From: Heliocybe sulcata
Taxonomy: Eukaryota; Basidiomycota; Agaricomycetes; Gloeophyllales; Gloeophyllaceae
Reading direction: 5' to 3'
NCBI GenBank assembly: GCA_004369045.1
Contig: ML213521.1
Location: 199,001-263,000, forward strand
DNA length: 64,000 bases
Position 1 is the stretch's first letter, and every line of letters begins with the position of its first letter. This document shows positions 48,812-59,860 of the stretch, in pieces. A model generated the notes under the pieces. That model ran no database searches. It was not told the DNA's origin and saw only the letters and a list, made by a program, of their open reading frames with translations. The position numbers were made by a program, and so were the translations under genes.

Positions 48812-51062
48812 ATGGGACTCCCACTACTCGTCGGGATTTTCGTCGCCACCTGGATCATCAGTCGACTGATATGGACGACTCTTGCACGGCGTATGGCAAC
48901 TCTCCCTCCAGGGCCCAAAGGACTTCCTCTCATCGGAAACATGCTGGATGTACCCAAGGAATTCCAGTGGTTGAGAATGGAGGAGTGGCACAAGCAATAC
49001 GGTACGAATGCAATCAGACCGATGCCACACTACAGTGTACCTGACCTCTGTAATATGACAGGCGATATTGTTCACATCAACATCTTTGGTCAGCCAATGA
49101 TTATCCTCGGTTCTCTGGAAGCTGTCACAGCGGCGTTCGACAAGAAGCCTGGGATCTACTCTGATAGACCTCGTATGGTGATGATAAATGAACTGTGAGC
49201 AGCCACCTTCTGAACTTGACTCGTTGCTAATATGCCCCTAGTCTTGGGTGGGACCACAATGTTGTAACCATGCGATACGGTCCTGCATGGAGAGACATGC
49301 GTCGCGACTTCAATCAGCATTTCCGCCAAGGAGCTGTGCATCGGTATCATCTCGTCTTTCTGCGTCAACTCTGCAAGTTGCTTGACAACATCCTTGCACA
49401 ACCAGAAGAGATCTTAGAGCACCTACGCCTGTGAGAGGAGCTTTCTGTTACTTACTACTGGATTAACATGAATGTCCTGTGCCAGGATATCCGCCGCGAC
49501 TATTATGGATGCTACTTACGGACTGGATGTGGCGGATAAAGATGACCCATATGTAACCATAGCTAATAGGGCTATGGCTGGTGCAAGTGCAGCTGCATTG
49601 CCAGGAGCATTCCTCGTCGAAGCAATTCCTCTACGTATGTCCAACAGTATGTCATGAGACTCTCTTGCCATTACTGTCCATCCAGTGAAGTACATTCCGT
49701 CATGGTTCCCTGGAGCCTCGTTTCAAAGGAAGGCACGCGTATGGAACGGATATACGCAAGCGTTAGCTAACAAGCCATTCGAAGCTTTGAAAGCGAATAT
49801 GGTAAGGTCCTATTCAGATATGATATGTACCGTCACGCCTTCCTTGCATTTACAGCGATCGGACGGTACAGTAAGATCTTCAGTTGCGGAGACCATGTTG
49901 CAGGCGGCGTCCGAAGATGAGGATCATGACCACAGAGAACACTTGATCAAGGCCATTTGCAGGACTGCTTACGGAGGTGACATGCCATCTCGGCTGACTA
50001 TTACCTAGGCTAACGTCGAACTCACAACAGCTGGGTATGATACTGCGAGTGGCCGATCGTTTAAACAGATGCGCTCGTCCTTACTGCGCTTGTCCTTACT
50101 GCGCTTGTCCTTACTGTTTACAGACTGCTGCCACGGCACACACTTTTGTGCTGGCGATGGCAATGTATCCTGAAGTGCAGCGGAAGGCCCAACAGGAACT
50201 CGACGCCGTTCTGGGTTCCCGAAGACTTCCTGACTTTAGCGACCGGGAAAATTTACCGTATATCAACGCAATTGTGAAAGAAGTCACTCGATGGCAACCT
50301 ATCTTTCCCTTAAGTGCGCTGTGGCTCGTGTCATTCAGCGGTATGTATTGTTCCTTATGATCATATGATCTTTCCTCTAGGCGTCCCGCATGCATCGAGC
50401 GAAGATGACTATTTCCGCGGGTACTTTATTCCCAAGGGTTCTCTGGTAGTTGGGAATACCTGGTGAGAGCTGCCTGCGCCACTCAGCCCATGCTCATAAC
50501 TCACTTTCTCATACTCCGTCGGCGCAGGTCATTAACACACAATCCTGCATACTACCCGGATCCCGAGGAATTCAGGCCCGAGAGGTTCCTCACCGCTGAT
50601 GGCGAGCTCAATAACAATGTCCTAGACCCTTACACGTCAATCTTCGGCTATGGAAGACGGTGAGCATTCGTCTGCTTCCATTGCTTCTCTGGACCTCCAA
50701 AGCCAATACGGTATACATAACTGCTATTTGCCCACAGGATCTGTCCCGGCCGCTACTTTGTGGATGCGTCACTGTTCTCCATTTTCTCTGGGATATTAGC
50801 CACGTTCAATATCACACCACCTGTGGGCAAGGACGGGTCCTTTGTCAAGCTGAAGCCAGTGATGCTTCCGGGAGCGATAGTGTGAGTCTCCTTGTGATCC
50901 GCGGAGAGGTTTATTGAAGCATTCTCCGATTGCCTGGACTTGCTGTGTAGGCATCCTGCCCCCTTCAAATGCGTCGTCAAGCCGAGATCCAACAGCGCAG
51001 TGGAGCTAGTGCGGAGAGCACATGACGAGATTCAAATGAATCCCGAGACTCATAATGCTTAG
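48812..51062 (+). CDS. Cytochrome P450, intact copy
   Basis: Twelve exons encode 523 residues: 48812-49001, 49062-49194, 49242-49430, 49486-49634, 49686-49801, 49856-49976, 50031-50044, 50124-50313, 50381-50462, 50528-50659, 50738-50881 and 50951-51062. Order: N-terminal membrane anchor (residues 1-20), the Pro hinge LPPGPKGLPLIGN, helix C WRDMRRDF, the I-helix AGYDTTA, the ExxR motif KEVTR, PERF and the heme loop FGYGRRICPGRY. It is an ER-anchored monooxygenase of the group that includes O-methylsterigmatocystin oxidoreductase-like fungal enzymes. Exon 7 is a 14-nt microexon coding the I-helix core. The intron after it starts GC (GCGAGT) and holds a 3 x 15-bp repeat; the right-arm copy has GT there. 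With that donor accepted the frame is complete. Confidence 0.87.
50071..50115 (+). repeat. 3 x 15-bp tandem repeat inside a P450 intron
   Basis: Three units of GCGCTTGTCCTTACT, the first with C for T at one site, stand in the intron 50045-50123. The right-arm copy has a single unit, which makes its intron 30 nt shorter. Confidence 0.9.
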
Positions 51063-51634
51063 TCCGTGTAGTAGCTATCAACGCCTTGAAGTGCTTGCCA
51101 AACTACATAGAGTCGTTTCTTTCCTGGGTGTTCGCAGCAATCGTAAGTATCGTATGTAGCCACGTGCACAATCCCCAGCCGGGCGAAGCTGTCTCACTCC
51201 CTCTGGCAGCTGGCCGATATTTACAATTACCTGGAATTGTTCAACAGGAACCCGGAATAACCTTCGTCTTCAAAGATCTAGAGGCTATATCGCCTATCAT
51301 GGTATATACCAAGTGCAAGCTTGCTCTTTCATTTTACACGCTAAGATTGCATTCAGTGCATGCAGCTGTCCACGTCGTCGATCGAAGTACCAAGCCCTAT
51401 TGGCGAAGTTCGTACAAGCTACGCAGCCCGTATACTGATGTGCATTTGCATCTTTCCCGGATTCGTCATAGCAATGCACCCATTCTGGGATGGTCACCAC
51501 TCCAGCGGTCCGTCTCTGCACAGCAACACAGCAATATCGTGACCTTATAAACTCTCGGTCGTTGGCACTGCCGTTCCAGAAAACTTCTTCACTCTGGCAA
51601 TATTACTGCTCTTTAGCACTCTCGCCGCTTAGCC
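51063..51634. other. Intergenic region right of the left arm
   Basis: 572 bp. The duplication ends about 18 bp into it. Its right part is the promoter of the next gene. No other feature. Confidence 0.45.
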
Positions 51635-53592
51635 ATGGATACCTTCTGGGATAGTTACCAGAAGGAGATGTCAAATCTGGGTCTCGGGACTGCTCTGTGG
51701 CAGCCAAGTCCTCCTACCGACGCGAGAACCGGACAATATCTTTATAAACAGATAGAGATCGGTGACGTTGGGATCCGTCGCGCAGGGGCGTTCCACCGGC
51801 TCTTCAATATTTTTCTTGCTCGTGATCACGAACATCAGACACGGGGAACTCCTCGAGATTTCGAGCCCCTCGTTATTCCTGAGCTACGCTCCGCCGACGA
51901 CCTCCTTAATGCAATCGCACCTATGACTGGACCTCTAGGGCCCGGTCCGCTGCATTCTGAAAGCGTGCAGTGCCGTTCCTTTAATGTGGAGGCGGAAGGA
52001 ACTCTGTGAGTGCATGGGATTCGCTGATAGTCTGTGCCTCACCATTGCCACTTGGCAGACTATTACCTACCCCTGCGGTCAAGCTCGAATTCACTTGTAA
52101 AAAGAGATCCGGCGCTGCCCTCGTCCTTCCGAACCGAGCGGAGAGGTATGATGCTTTGCCGGATAAGTTGATGAAAAATTACATGATTGCGCATTACTCC
52201 GACTGGCTGGAGTTTGCTGAAGGCTTAGGAATGGACGTCGAGTTGGAGGACTTGCATCTGATCACTGGTTGTGACCGCTGTGACCAGTGGGCTATGGCTG
52301 TCTTTCGACATGTCGAGTCGGAAAGGGCTGCATCTGCCAGTATTACGATCCCCAAAGCAGCGACCGTGTCGGCATCCTTCAAATTCAAGTGGGATGCTGC
52401 GACGTCCGTACTCCACCACTACGGTCCCTATCGTCGAGAAATGCCGCGATCGTATGTGCAGAGTCCGTCGGAAGAGGAGAGCTTTCGTGATCAAACAGTT
52501 TTCATCCGCGGGTTTTCGATGAAGAAGCGAGCAAAATGGATTCCTCCTAAAGTCATGCGAGCCAGTGTCGGACATCATAACATTGACTTTGACCCGGATG
52601 ATGACGGATGCTCCGGGATTTCCTTTGATGGCATGAGCATTTCTTCTGACGAGGAGCCGGAAGCCATAAGGGATACAGCCAAGGTATAGTAAAAGTGCCC
52701 TTGTTGAACATGGCATCATAAGCGTACCCAACGATCCCGCCAGGACCGTAATCCTTTATCTGACCTACTGGACTCTATCCTGGACGTGAGTCTCCCCCGT
52801 GCTCCTCACATCTACTAGTGCTTACTGCTGGGAAGTTATGCCCAGAAGCTGACGCCGCAATAGCCCATGATTATGATATACGCAGCTATTCGCAGGTATG
52901 TGGCTGCATTGCAATGCCTCCTTATCCTTTCTGACATGACTACACAGGGGAAGCGCGACCTCATGGATAATCGCGGTTCATCCAGCGGAACAATAATAGT
53001 TGATAACGGAGGTCAGCAAGCTCTCCAGAAATGCGATTTGTCTACGCTAACTCTTTGTCAACCAGTGGCCTATCTGGGAGCTCGCGAAACTCTAACTGGA
53101 ACGACGATATCTGATGCACAAAAGTCCCCTATCGGCACATCTTGGAGTGGACAGACAGTGCTATCCTTGCCGTCAGCACTGTCGCACGGATGTCTTGCCA
53201 CTCAGTGCAAAAAAGGAAACGAGCCATCCAGCGTACGCTCAGACTCCGTCCGCGACTCTCTCGTCGCCGACGCTGAATCGGATCGCACGCCTTCTCGTAG
53301 TACCGACACTGGAGACCACTCCAACACTGCATCTGCCTCCAGCACGCTGAGGTCTAGGCTGCAATCCTCAAAGAAGGCAATGGGAGTCGCACCCTTCACG
53401 TGTGGCATCTGCGGCATCGGCTTCACGCGGAAGGGCAACCTGGCAGGCCATATGTCCGGGCATTATTCGCGCGAGCCTTCGTACCGCTGTGACTACTACG
53501 GGTGCACAGAAGCATTTACCTTCCACACTGATCTCGAGCGACACTGTAGAACTCATCGCGAGGCTCCCTTGCCACAACGCCAGTCCGAGTGA
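51635..53592 (+). CDS. Unknown basidiomycete domain joined to two C2H2 zinc fingers
   Basis: Five exons (51635-52005, 52059-52683, 52744-52785, 52836-52895, 52948-53592) encode 580 residues. Residues 1-365 fit a common unnamed agaricomycete family, with IGDVGIRRAGAFHRLFN near 43, a ITGCDRCDQWAMAVF segment near 195 and ADAAIAHDYDIRSYS at its end. Residues 366-580 are Ser/Thr-rich and finish with two fingers: C-x2-C-x12-H-x3-H (CGIC to HMSGH) and C-x4-C-x12-H-x3-H (CDYYGC to HCRTH). Every junction keeps phase 0 or 2 correctly, and no stop separates the parts. The alternative is two genes, the second starting at ATG 52936 (218 residues), inside my last intron. Confidence 0.65.
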
Positions 53593-56139
53593 TCATCGAT
53601 CAATTCCCTTCTTACCCCGAATCATGCGTCGCGAAAAGCGAGGCTAGTTGTGACATATGTACCTACTATGACAAAGTTTGGTATAGCGAGGCCGTTCTGG
53701 CTGACTTCCTGCATCATTCTGAGACAGCAGTTTGCTTGATAGGGTAAGGTAGCAAGATGCATCGCTTCTACTCATAGCCTAGGAAAATACATGCCAGACA
53801 CCCCAGCATAGACTTGCTGGCGGACGTCTCCTCAGTGACTCCGAGTAGGCGGGCAGCGGGAGTTCAAATACCCCAGCAGCCATCTCGGCCAGGAAAGCGA
53901 CGGGAAAGAGAACCCCTCATTATGCATTAAGTCGAGTGCATTTCCTCGGACCGATGGTACGACTGTGGTCTCTGGACCGTAGACTCCCGTGAGAAGGGCA
54001 GGGGATACAAAGTATCCAGTCACGGGCAGGAGATCCGAGTAGAGCGACGATAGAGCAGGTTTTGAGGTAGCAGCCCGACACGAGAACGCATGTAACGTGG
54101 CGAGGGCCTGGTGAAAGCCATGCATAAAGATAATTGCCCGGTCTTCACAAGCATACTATTGAAGAGCGAGACGGCCCGTGGCACGCGTCATATACATACA
54201 CGGCCAGAGTCCGCTCAGCCGGTCGTCTATACGTCAGGCCCGTTCCCAGGCTCGATAGGACAGGATCTGATCGAATGGCCCTGGATCAAGGCGGCTCTGG
54301 CCGGAAAACAGGAACACTACTCCGAACGGACGCGCGGGGCGTGGCTATCTGCACCCCGACGCGTCTCGCTCCACCATAGCGCTCGTATCCCAGAAAACTC
54401 GGTAGGAGGAGGGATGTCCCTCGTGCGAGTGCAGGCGAAGGTCGAGACGTGCTCGGGCAAGGAGGAGGCGGGCCCGTTGGTGGTGATCGGCGAGCGTGCC
54501 ATGTGGCCCCGGACAGACTCGAGGCGCGGTAGCGGCGTGCTGTGCACCCTGCTCGAGAAAGGAAGCTGGCATGGCACGAGACGAGATTAATAGAGGAGAC
54601 GGCGAACCGTGTTTTTGGCCGTCCTTCCCCGTCAACCGAACCGATTGGAAGCAAAGTGGCTGCTGATTGTGCGGAGGTTCGTTCGCACAAGGCCCGAAGG
54701 CTTCCATCGCAGCATCAAACAGCACGTGGCTGCCATAGAGGGACGACGGCTGCAAGGATGTCCATACTCACTCCGTCCCACGGCAAGAAGGTTGTGGATA
54801 GTGTCCATTACGTTAGCTGGATTTAAGGTTCCCTAGCAAAATTGGAGCTATTGACCATTGTGTAACCTCGCAGGTGGGCACGCGCCACAGTTGTCCGGTT
54901 CAGTGTACGAAATGGGCGTCAACTAAATGTCGAGTTGACGGCAACGGGCACAACGGTGACATTCGGTGCAGGGATGGGCGAGACGACTCTGCCGGATGTG
55001 AGATGCCAGGAACAAGCGGCCGGCGATAGAGCGGCGTGACCAGCCAGCAGAATACGTACGAGTCTGCGAGATGGAGAGAGGGTGAGGTCATGACGTACGC
55101 GTAATTCCAAACCGTTGAATAGCATCAATATCAGATTATTCGAAGATGTTCAAGCGCGAAGCCGATTTTTGGTAGATCGCAGCAGGATGAGTGAGTTCCG
55201 ACGGCAGATGGGGTATGGATTAGAGTTCGACTGCGGAATGGGAGAATAGAGCGTATCTGCTACAGCAACACCAGCTTAGCACCACCGGCGCTTTGGAACA
55301 ACGGGATGCACCAAAGCGCCACTCGAGCCTGGCAGGTTGCGTAGCAGATGCGCTTTAATGGTGCAGGAAACTGGTCACAGTTGACGTACATGTGATAAGC
55401 CGAGGCAGAGTAGAGCCGCTTGCAGTAGAGTTGTTGATTCATGATCCGAGCGACTCAAGTGCGTTTGCCGGGGCTCGGCACCAGAGGCTTCCCTTCGTTC
55501 ATTAAAGCGAGGAGAAGAGCTATCTCTCGTGAACAGAGAATGCTCGACAGACAGACGAACGGGCAACGCTGCGGCCGTGTCGTGTGCCCAGCCAAACCCG
55601 AGGACAACGTCGGTATGAGATACGTGCAAGCTTAAACAAAAAATCAGGGCAACTGAGGGCGCAGCGAGATGTCCCAGAACAACAACGCGGCGAAGTGGCG
55701 AATAACAACCCGGCTCAGAGTTGAGTTGGATGGAATCACGGGCCCGCCAGGCACGGCGATCTCTCGAGATCTCGGCGTCCGGTGTCTATCTCGAACGGAC
55801 GTCAGGCCGATGACAACTCAGCCAGAACGTCATCGTCAATGCCGGGCTCTGAGTCAACGCCTTGCATTGACCGTACCGCAGTCTATGCCCTTTTGTACAC
55901 TATCCATCAAGCATGTGCACTAGATTAATGCAACAGGACATCTCCAACCCAAAAGAAAGAAGCCGCAGCAAGATCTTATCTTGAATCACCCGAATCCGGC
56001 CGATTCGAGCCCAATCGGGAAGACCAGCTTCTGAGGTGATGGCTGACGTTCTACGTTCGGCGCGCTGCAATCATCCTCCATTACTTTATCGCACTCCCCG
56101 TGCCAGTTTTTGCTCTATCCCAACCTCCTCCCCGCCGCC
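53593..56139. other. 2.5 kb region without a supported gene
   Basis: GC-rich stretches at 54.1-54.8 and 55.4-55.9 kb give long frames on both strands at once, a sign of composition rather than coding. No domain is recognised. A short repeat copy lies at 53809-53870. The right end precedes the GT32 gene. Confidence 0.4.
53809..53870 (+). repeat. Short dispersed repeat, copy 2
   Basis: Matches 20739-20803 over TAGACTTGCTGGCGGA, GTCTCCTCAGTGA and GCGGGCAGCGGG with small differences. Confidence 0.45.
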
Positions 56140-57685
56140 ATGCGCATCCCCGCCGCTGACCCGCGCAAGACCGTCCTCGCCGTCGTCCTCGCCGGCCTCC
56201 TCCTCCTCTCCGCCCGGCACGTCCTCGCGCTCTCCCAGCTGCTCTACACCTACGTCGCCTTCCCCCTCAAACACACGCACGTCCTCTCCGTCGACGACGC
56301 CTTTGACCTCCGCAACCTCTCCCGCCACGCCGCGCCGCCAGTCGTCCCCAGAATCATCCACCAAGTCCAGCTCGGCAACATCACCATGCGCCCGAGCTGG
56401 GCCGCCGCCCGCGCCGCGTGCCTCGCCCTCCACCCGCCTTCCTCCGGCTGGGACATCCGCACCTGGGACGACGACGCCGCCGACGCCTTTGTTGCATCCA
56501 CGTACCCGGAGCTCTACAAGACCTACCGCGGCTACCCGTACGAGATCCAGCGCACCAACATCCTTCGTTATCTGCTCCTCCATCACTACGGCGGAATCTA
56601 CATGGACTTGGACTTGAAGTGCATGGAGAAGCTGGACGGGCTGCTCAGCGTGGAGTTTTTGACGCCGCCTGCGAACCCGACCGGCGTGAACAATGCGTTT
56701 ATTGTCGCAAAGCCCGGGCATGGGTTCTTGGAGTTCGTCGTACAGCATGTTGTGAAGTTTGACCTGCACTGGGGGATGCCATAGTGAGTGTGCGTTTGCC
56801 ATCCACGCGAGGTGTGCTGACGTTCTGCAGTGTTACAAATATGTTTTCCACTGGCTGCCAATTCTGGTCAACCATGCACACTCTGTACCCGCATCGCGAG
56901 GAGTTATCCGTGCTGCCACAAGAGTACAAGGTACGTCTTCTGCCACTTTCCCCTCCCATACTCCTTGTTCCATCACTCCACCCTTACTTTCCAATTGCAC
57001 GCACGAGCGGCTCCGCTCCGACTTTTTACGAGCCAAGCGTGCTCAGTGCCTTCACCGTCTTTTACGATTACGCGTCGTCCGACGCCGTTTCTATCTCAGC
57101 TCTCCTACCTGCGCCGTGTGCGCTTCTCCCGTGGGGCTGGATAGTAAAAGACGGCGCGTGTGATCCGACTGGCTTTCTTCCCCGATGCCACATCTGCCAC
57201 CGCGGATTTGGGGCCCGAGATCTCATTTAACCTCGCTCCGGGCGTCTTTCCTCATCGCTCCCTCTTTCTTGTCACCCCTGAGCTAACACCCACCCCAGCT
57301 TAACGGCCACGTCCTCACCCCGCTCTTCGAGCACCTCGGCGCCTCCTCGTGGCACCAATCCGACGCGCGCGCCATCCTCGCCATCGGGCGCCTCATCGAG
57401 TCCATCAAGTCCTCGCCCCTCCTCCTCTGCCTCGTCCTCTTCTCCACCGCAGCATCCGTGTTTCTGCTCGCTGCGCATTGCCGGAGACGACGGCTGAGGA
57501 AGGCGGGGAGGGAGGGGTACAGTGTGTTGCCGATGATTAGAATTAGCAGTGAGGATGGGGAGAGAGGGGGGAGGGGGAGGAGGGGGACGGTGGTGGTTGT
57601 TTTTGAGGACGAGGGGAGTGTTGGGTCAAGTTCGGGGCCGAGCAGCCCGAGGTCGAGGTGGAGCGAGGAGAAGGGTATGCCTTGA
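56140..57685 (+). CDS. GT32 glycosyltransferase, mannosyl inositol phosphorylceramide synthase-like
   Basis: Three exons (56140-56783, 56831-56930, 57299-57685) encode 376 residues. There is an N-terminal signal-anchor helix at about 12-32. The DXD region follows: PRIIHQVQLGN near 70, WDIRTWDDD, YEIQRTNILRYLLLHHYGG, then the Mn-binding YMDLDLKC near 156-158. The C-terminal part has GHVLTPLFEHLG with SSWHQSDA and a second membrane helix near 300-325, as in Sur1/Csh1/Csg1 enzymes. These transfer mannose to inositol phosphorylceramide in the Golgi. The exons use C-ending codons far more than their neighbours. Intron 2 is 368 nt, several times the local norm. The start ATG at 56140 has context GCCGCCATGC. 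Confidence 0.85.
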
Positions 57686-58237
57686 CGAGTGCGGCTCGCG
57701 CTTGACTTACATTTGTGATGCTTATTTATACCTTGAACGCCTCACAGAATGCTTGTTAACTCGTCTGTGTCGCTGCCACAATATATAGCGTATGTAGGAT
57801 GCCTAATTTCATGGATGTACAGTCAACTTATCTCATTATGCATGCATACGACTGTATAATGCGCAACGCGAACTGGGAAGCGCGTTGATTCCTAGTAATT
57901 CACGTCTTATGCATGATGCATAGAAACCATCCTTTCTGGAGATTGAAACATTAGGTGAATTTATTCCAGCACTCGGTTTTTGGTCCTGCTGTCTGGTCAC
58001 GCCACACTTCATCATTTGTGGCACTTGCGCGCGACTGCACCTACCCTAAACGCTACACGTGACCCTTCGGTCTCCCACACCCCACGAGAAATTGAGCCGA
58101 TGTTAACAGTGAAGATTAGTTACCGTCTGGCTGAATTTCTCGCATATTCTTCAGCAGTTGTCTGGTGAATATCTCCCGTGATACTTTGCTTAGCATCTCG
58201 GGGGCAAGCTGTAGAAAAAAGTAGTTCATGATGGTTA

Positions 58238-58512
58238 TTGTACCGCTTTGTATGGTGGCAACGGCCCGGCGAGCATGACACTTGCTGTTGCTAACTCGAT
58301 GAGCAACCAGAGCCTTGTGACAAGTGCCCGTTGCTCATGTTGGCAACCCTCGTGGACCGGCAGCCACCAACAATTTATTAGATCTGGCTTAAGAGACTTT
58401 GTCTGACTGAGATATGTACAACTCAATTCTTTATGTACTTTTGTCATGGTATTGTTATTAGCAACAATGTCTTTCTTATGCGTGACCGTTGCCACCATAC
58501 AAAGTGGTACAG
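58238..58512. mobile_element. MITE with 27-bp terminal inverted repeats and TA target duplication
   Basis: The left end TTGTACCGCTTTGTATGGTG, continuing GCAACGG, matches the reverse complement of the right end at 25 of 27 positions (differences at positions 1 and 8). A TA dinucleotide stands immediately outside each end (58236-58237 and 58513-58514). The element is 275 bp with no coding potential, fitting a non-autonomous Tc1/mariner-type transposon. No transposase source is in the window. Confidence 0.8.
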
Positions 58513-58901
58513 TATTAGCTATTCGCACAAGGTGCTGATGCCATTTGTTTTTGGTAGACCTAAGACTTCAGTCAGAATATGCGCGCATTGGGGGAATGTC
58601 CGAGGCGACATCATGACTGCCTGGCTCGGATTTGACCTTGGCCACAATTTCGACCTATGCCACACGAGGGGCAAGCACGGAGATTTCCGGCGACGTCAAC
58701 TACATGGTGGTGCCCCCCAAGCGACTTTACGGGTCCTGATTTGCGCTTTCCTGCACGATTCGCTCACATTTTGCTGCCGTGGCTTGCACACGCCATGGAT
58801 AGTCCCGTCAAATTGTTCTAAGTCTCATATGATCAATAGAATATATGTGGCCCATTTTCTACGGCTGTAGAATGACCATGTCAAAGGTAATAAATCAGAT
58901 A

Positions 58902-58943
58902 TCCATCCAGGACAGGTGCACCACCTGTCCCGATTTGGATGGA
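58902..58943. repeat. Palindrome able to form a hairpin
   Basis: GGACAGGTG at 58910-58918 and CACCTGTCC at 58922-58930 are perfect complements around a 3-nt loop. Outer arms TCCATCCA (58902-58909) and TGGATGGA (58936-58943) also pair, with five unpaired bases on one side. Confidence 0.8.
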
Positions 58944-59860
58944 GGCCGCGGGTGGCGCGTGTATATGCAAGGTGTCAAACTTCGGTGGGTGCAGCTTGCC
59001 CTTCCAATTCTTCACAGATCAAACCAAGTATACAAAAGTAAATTCCGAGCATATATACATATATTCGCTTCTCTTTTTCTGTAGTCTGCTCTCCCGGTAA
59101 ATCAACATTGTCCCAAGTTTCAACCGAGTTCTTCGTGCTGAAGATGAAGCCTAAGGGCCACTACAGAATGGACACAAGTAAATATACCATTTGTATATGC
59201 TTTACTAGCTACATAATCCCGTTTTGACGGCGTGGAATGACCTGCGGTCTTCTGGGCATCATGCAGGAGGTATGTCTTGACTACCCTGAGCAACTGCCGA
59301 GCCCAAGTACTAGGGCCCTGTTGCAATGCGTCATCTGAGCAATGTAAGAGTTGGGTAAGTACTGATCAAGATTATTCCAGTAGCACTGAATTACGGTCAA
59401 TTCTCATCGGTTGTCCTATTGTGAGCAATATCCCGGCTGTGGAACATAGGATAATGGAGACCTCGTGATAACGTATGCTACTGAGTACTGTATTTACCAC
59501 ATACATCATCTTCCACAATATTAATATAAATTTGCAGGTACATCACGTACAGCAGGACGGCGTTGTAGAGCTTTACAGGCTGTGGTCAACCCGGAGGCTA
59601 GCTAGGTAACGCCACAAGTTTTCCTTTTCGGGGTGGTGGTACATGCTTCCGGGGTCCAGATGCGCTTTCCAGAGTTGATATCGCACGTTTTCTGGCCGCC
59701 GGCCCCCTGATGCCACAGTAGCAACAGTCACTTTCAGGTACGTCACACACTGGTTGCGCGAGTGTTACATGTCACACGCACGTGATGTCAATGGCATCCA
59801 ACCACCTATATTACAACCTCAAGCTTCCCCTTCGGCCCCTTGCTTTCACAGCTACATGGA

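Larger units (their letters stand above)
47393..51080 (+). repeat. Inverted duplication, left arm (visible part)
   Basis: From mid-MFS through the P450 stop plus about 18 bp, this matches 59843-64000 read on the other strand. Base 64000 pairs with 47393, so the true arm extends further left, perhaps over the whole MFS gene. Exons are about nine-tenths identical by eye; intergenic parts are less so. Confidence 0.85.
57686..59860. other. Spacer between GT32 gene and right arm
   Basis: 2.2 kb without a gene. It contains a MITE-like element (58238-58512) and a hairpin-forming palindrome (58902-58943). The remainder is AT-rich and featureless to me. Confidence 0.5.

Noticed and set aside
52936-53592. 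Independent zinc-finger gene starting at ATG 52936
   Set aside because: Kept only as an alternative, because the upstream exons splice into the same frame with normal sites.
54111-54755. Overlapping long frames on both strands
   Set aside because: GC-rich sequence opens several frames at once; none shows a domain or splice-compatible extension.
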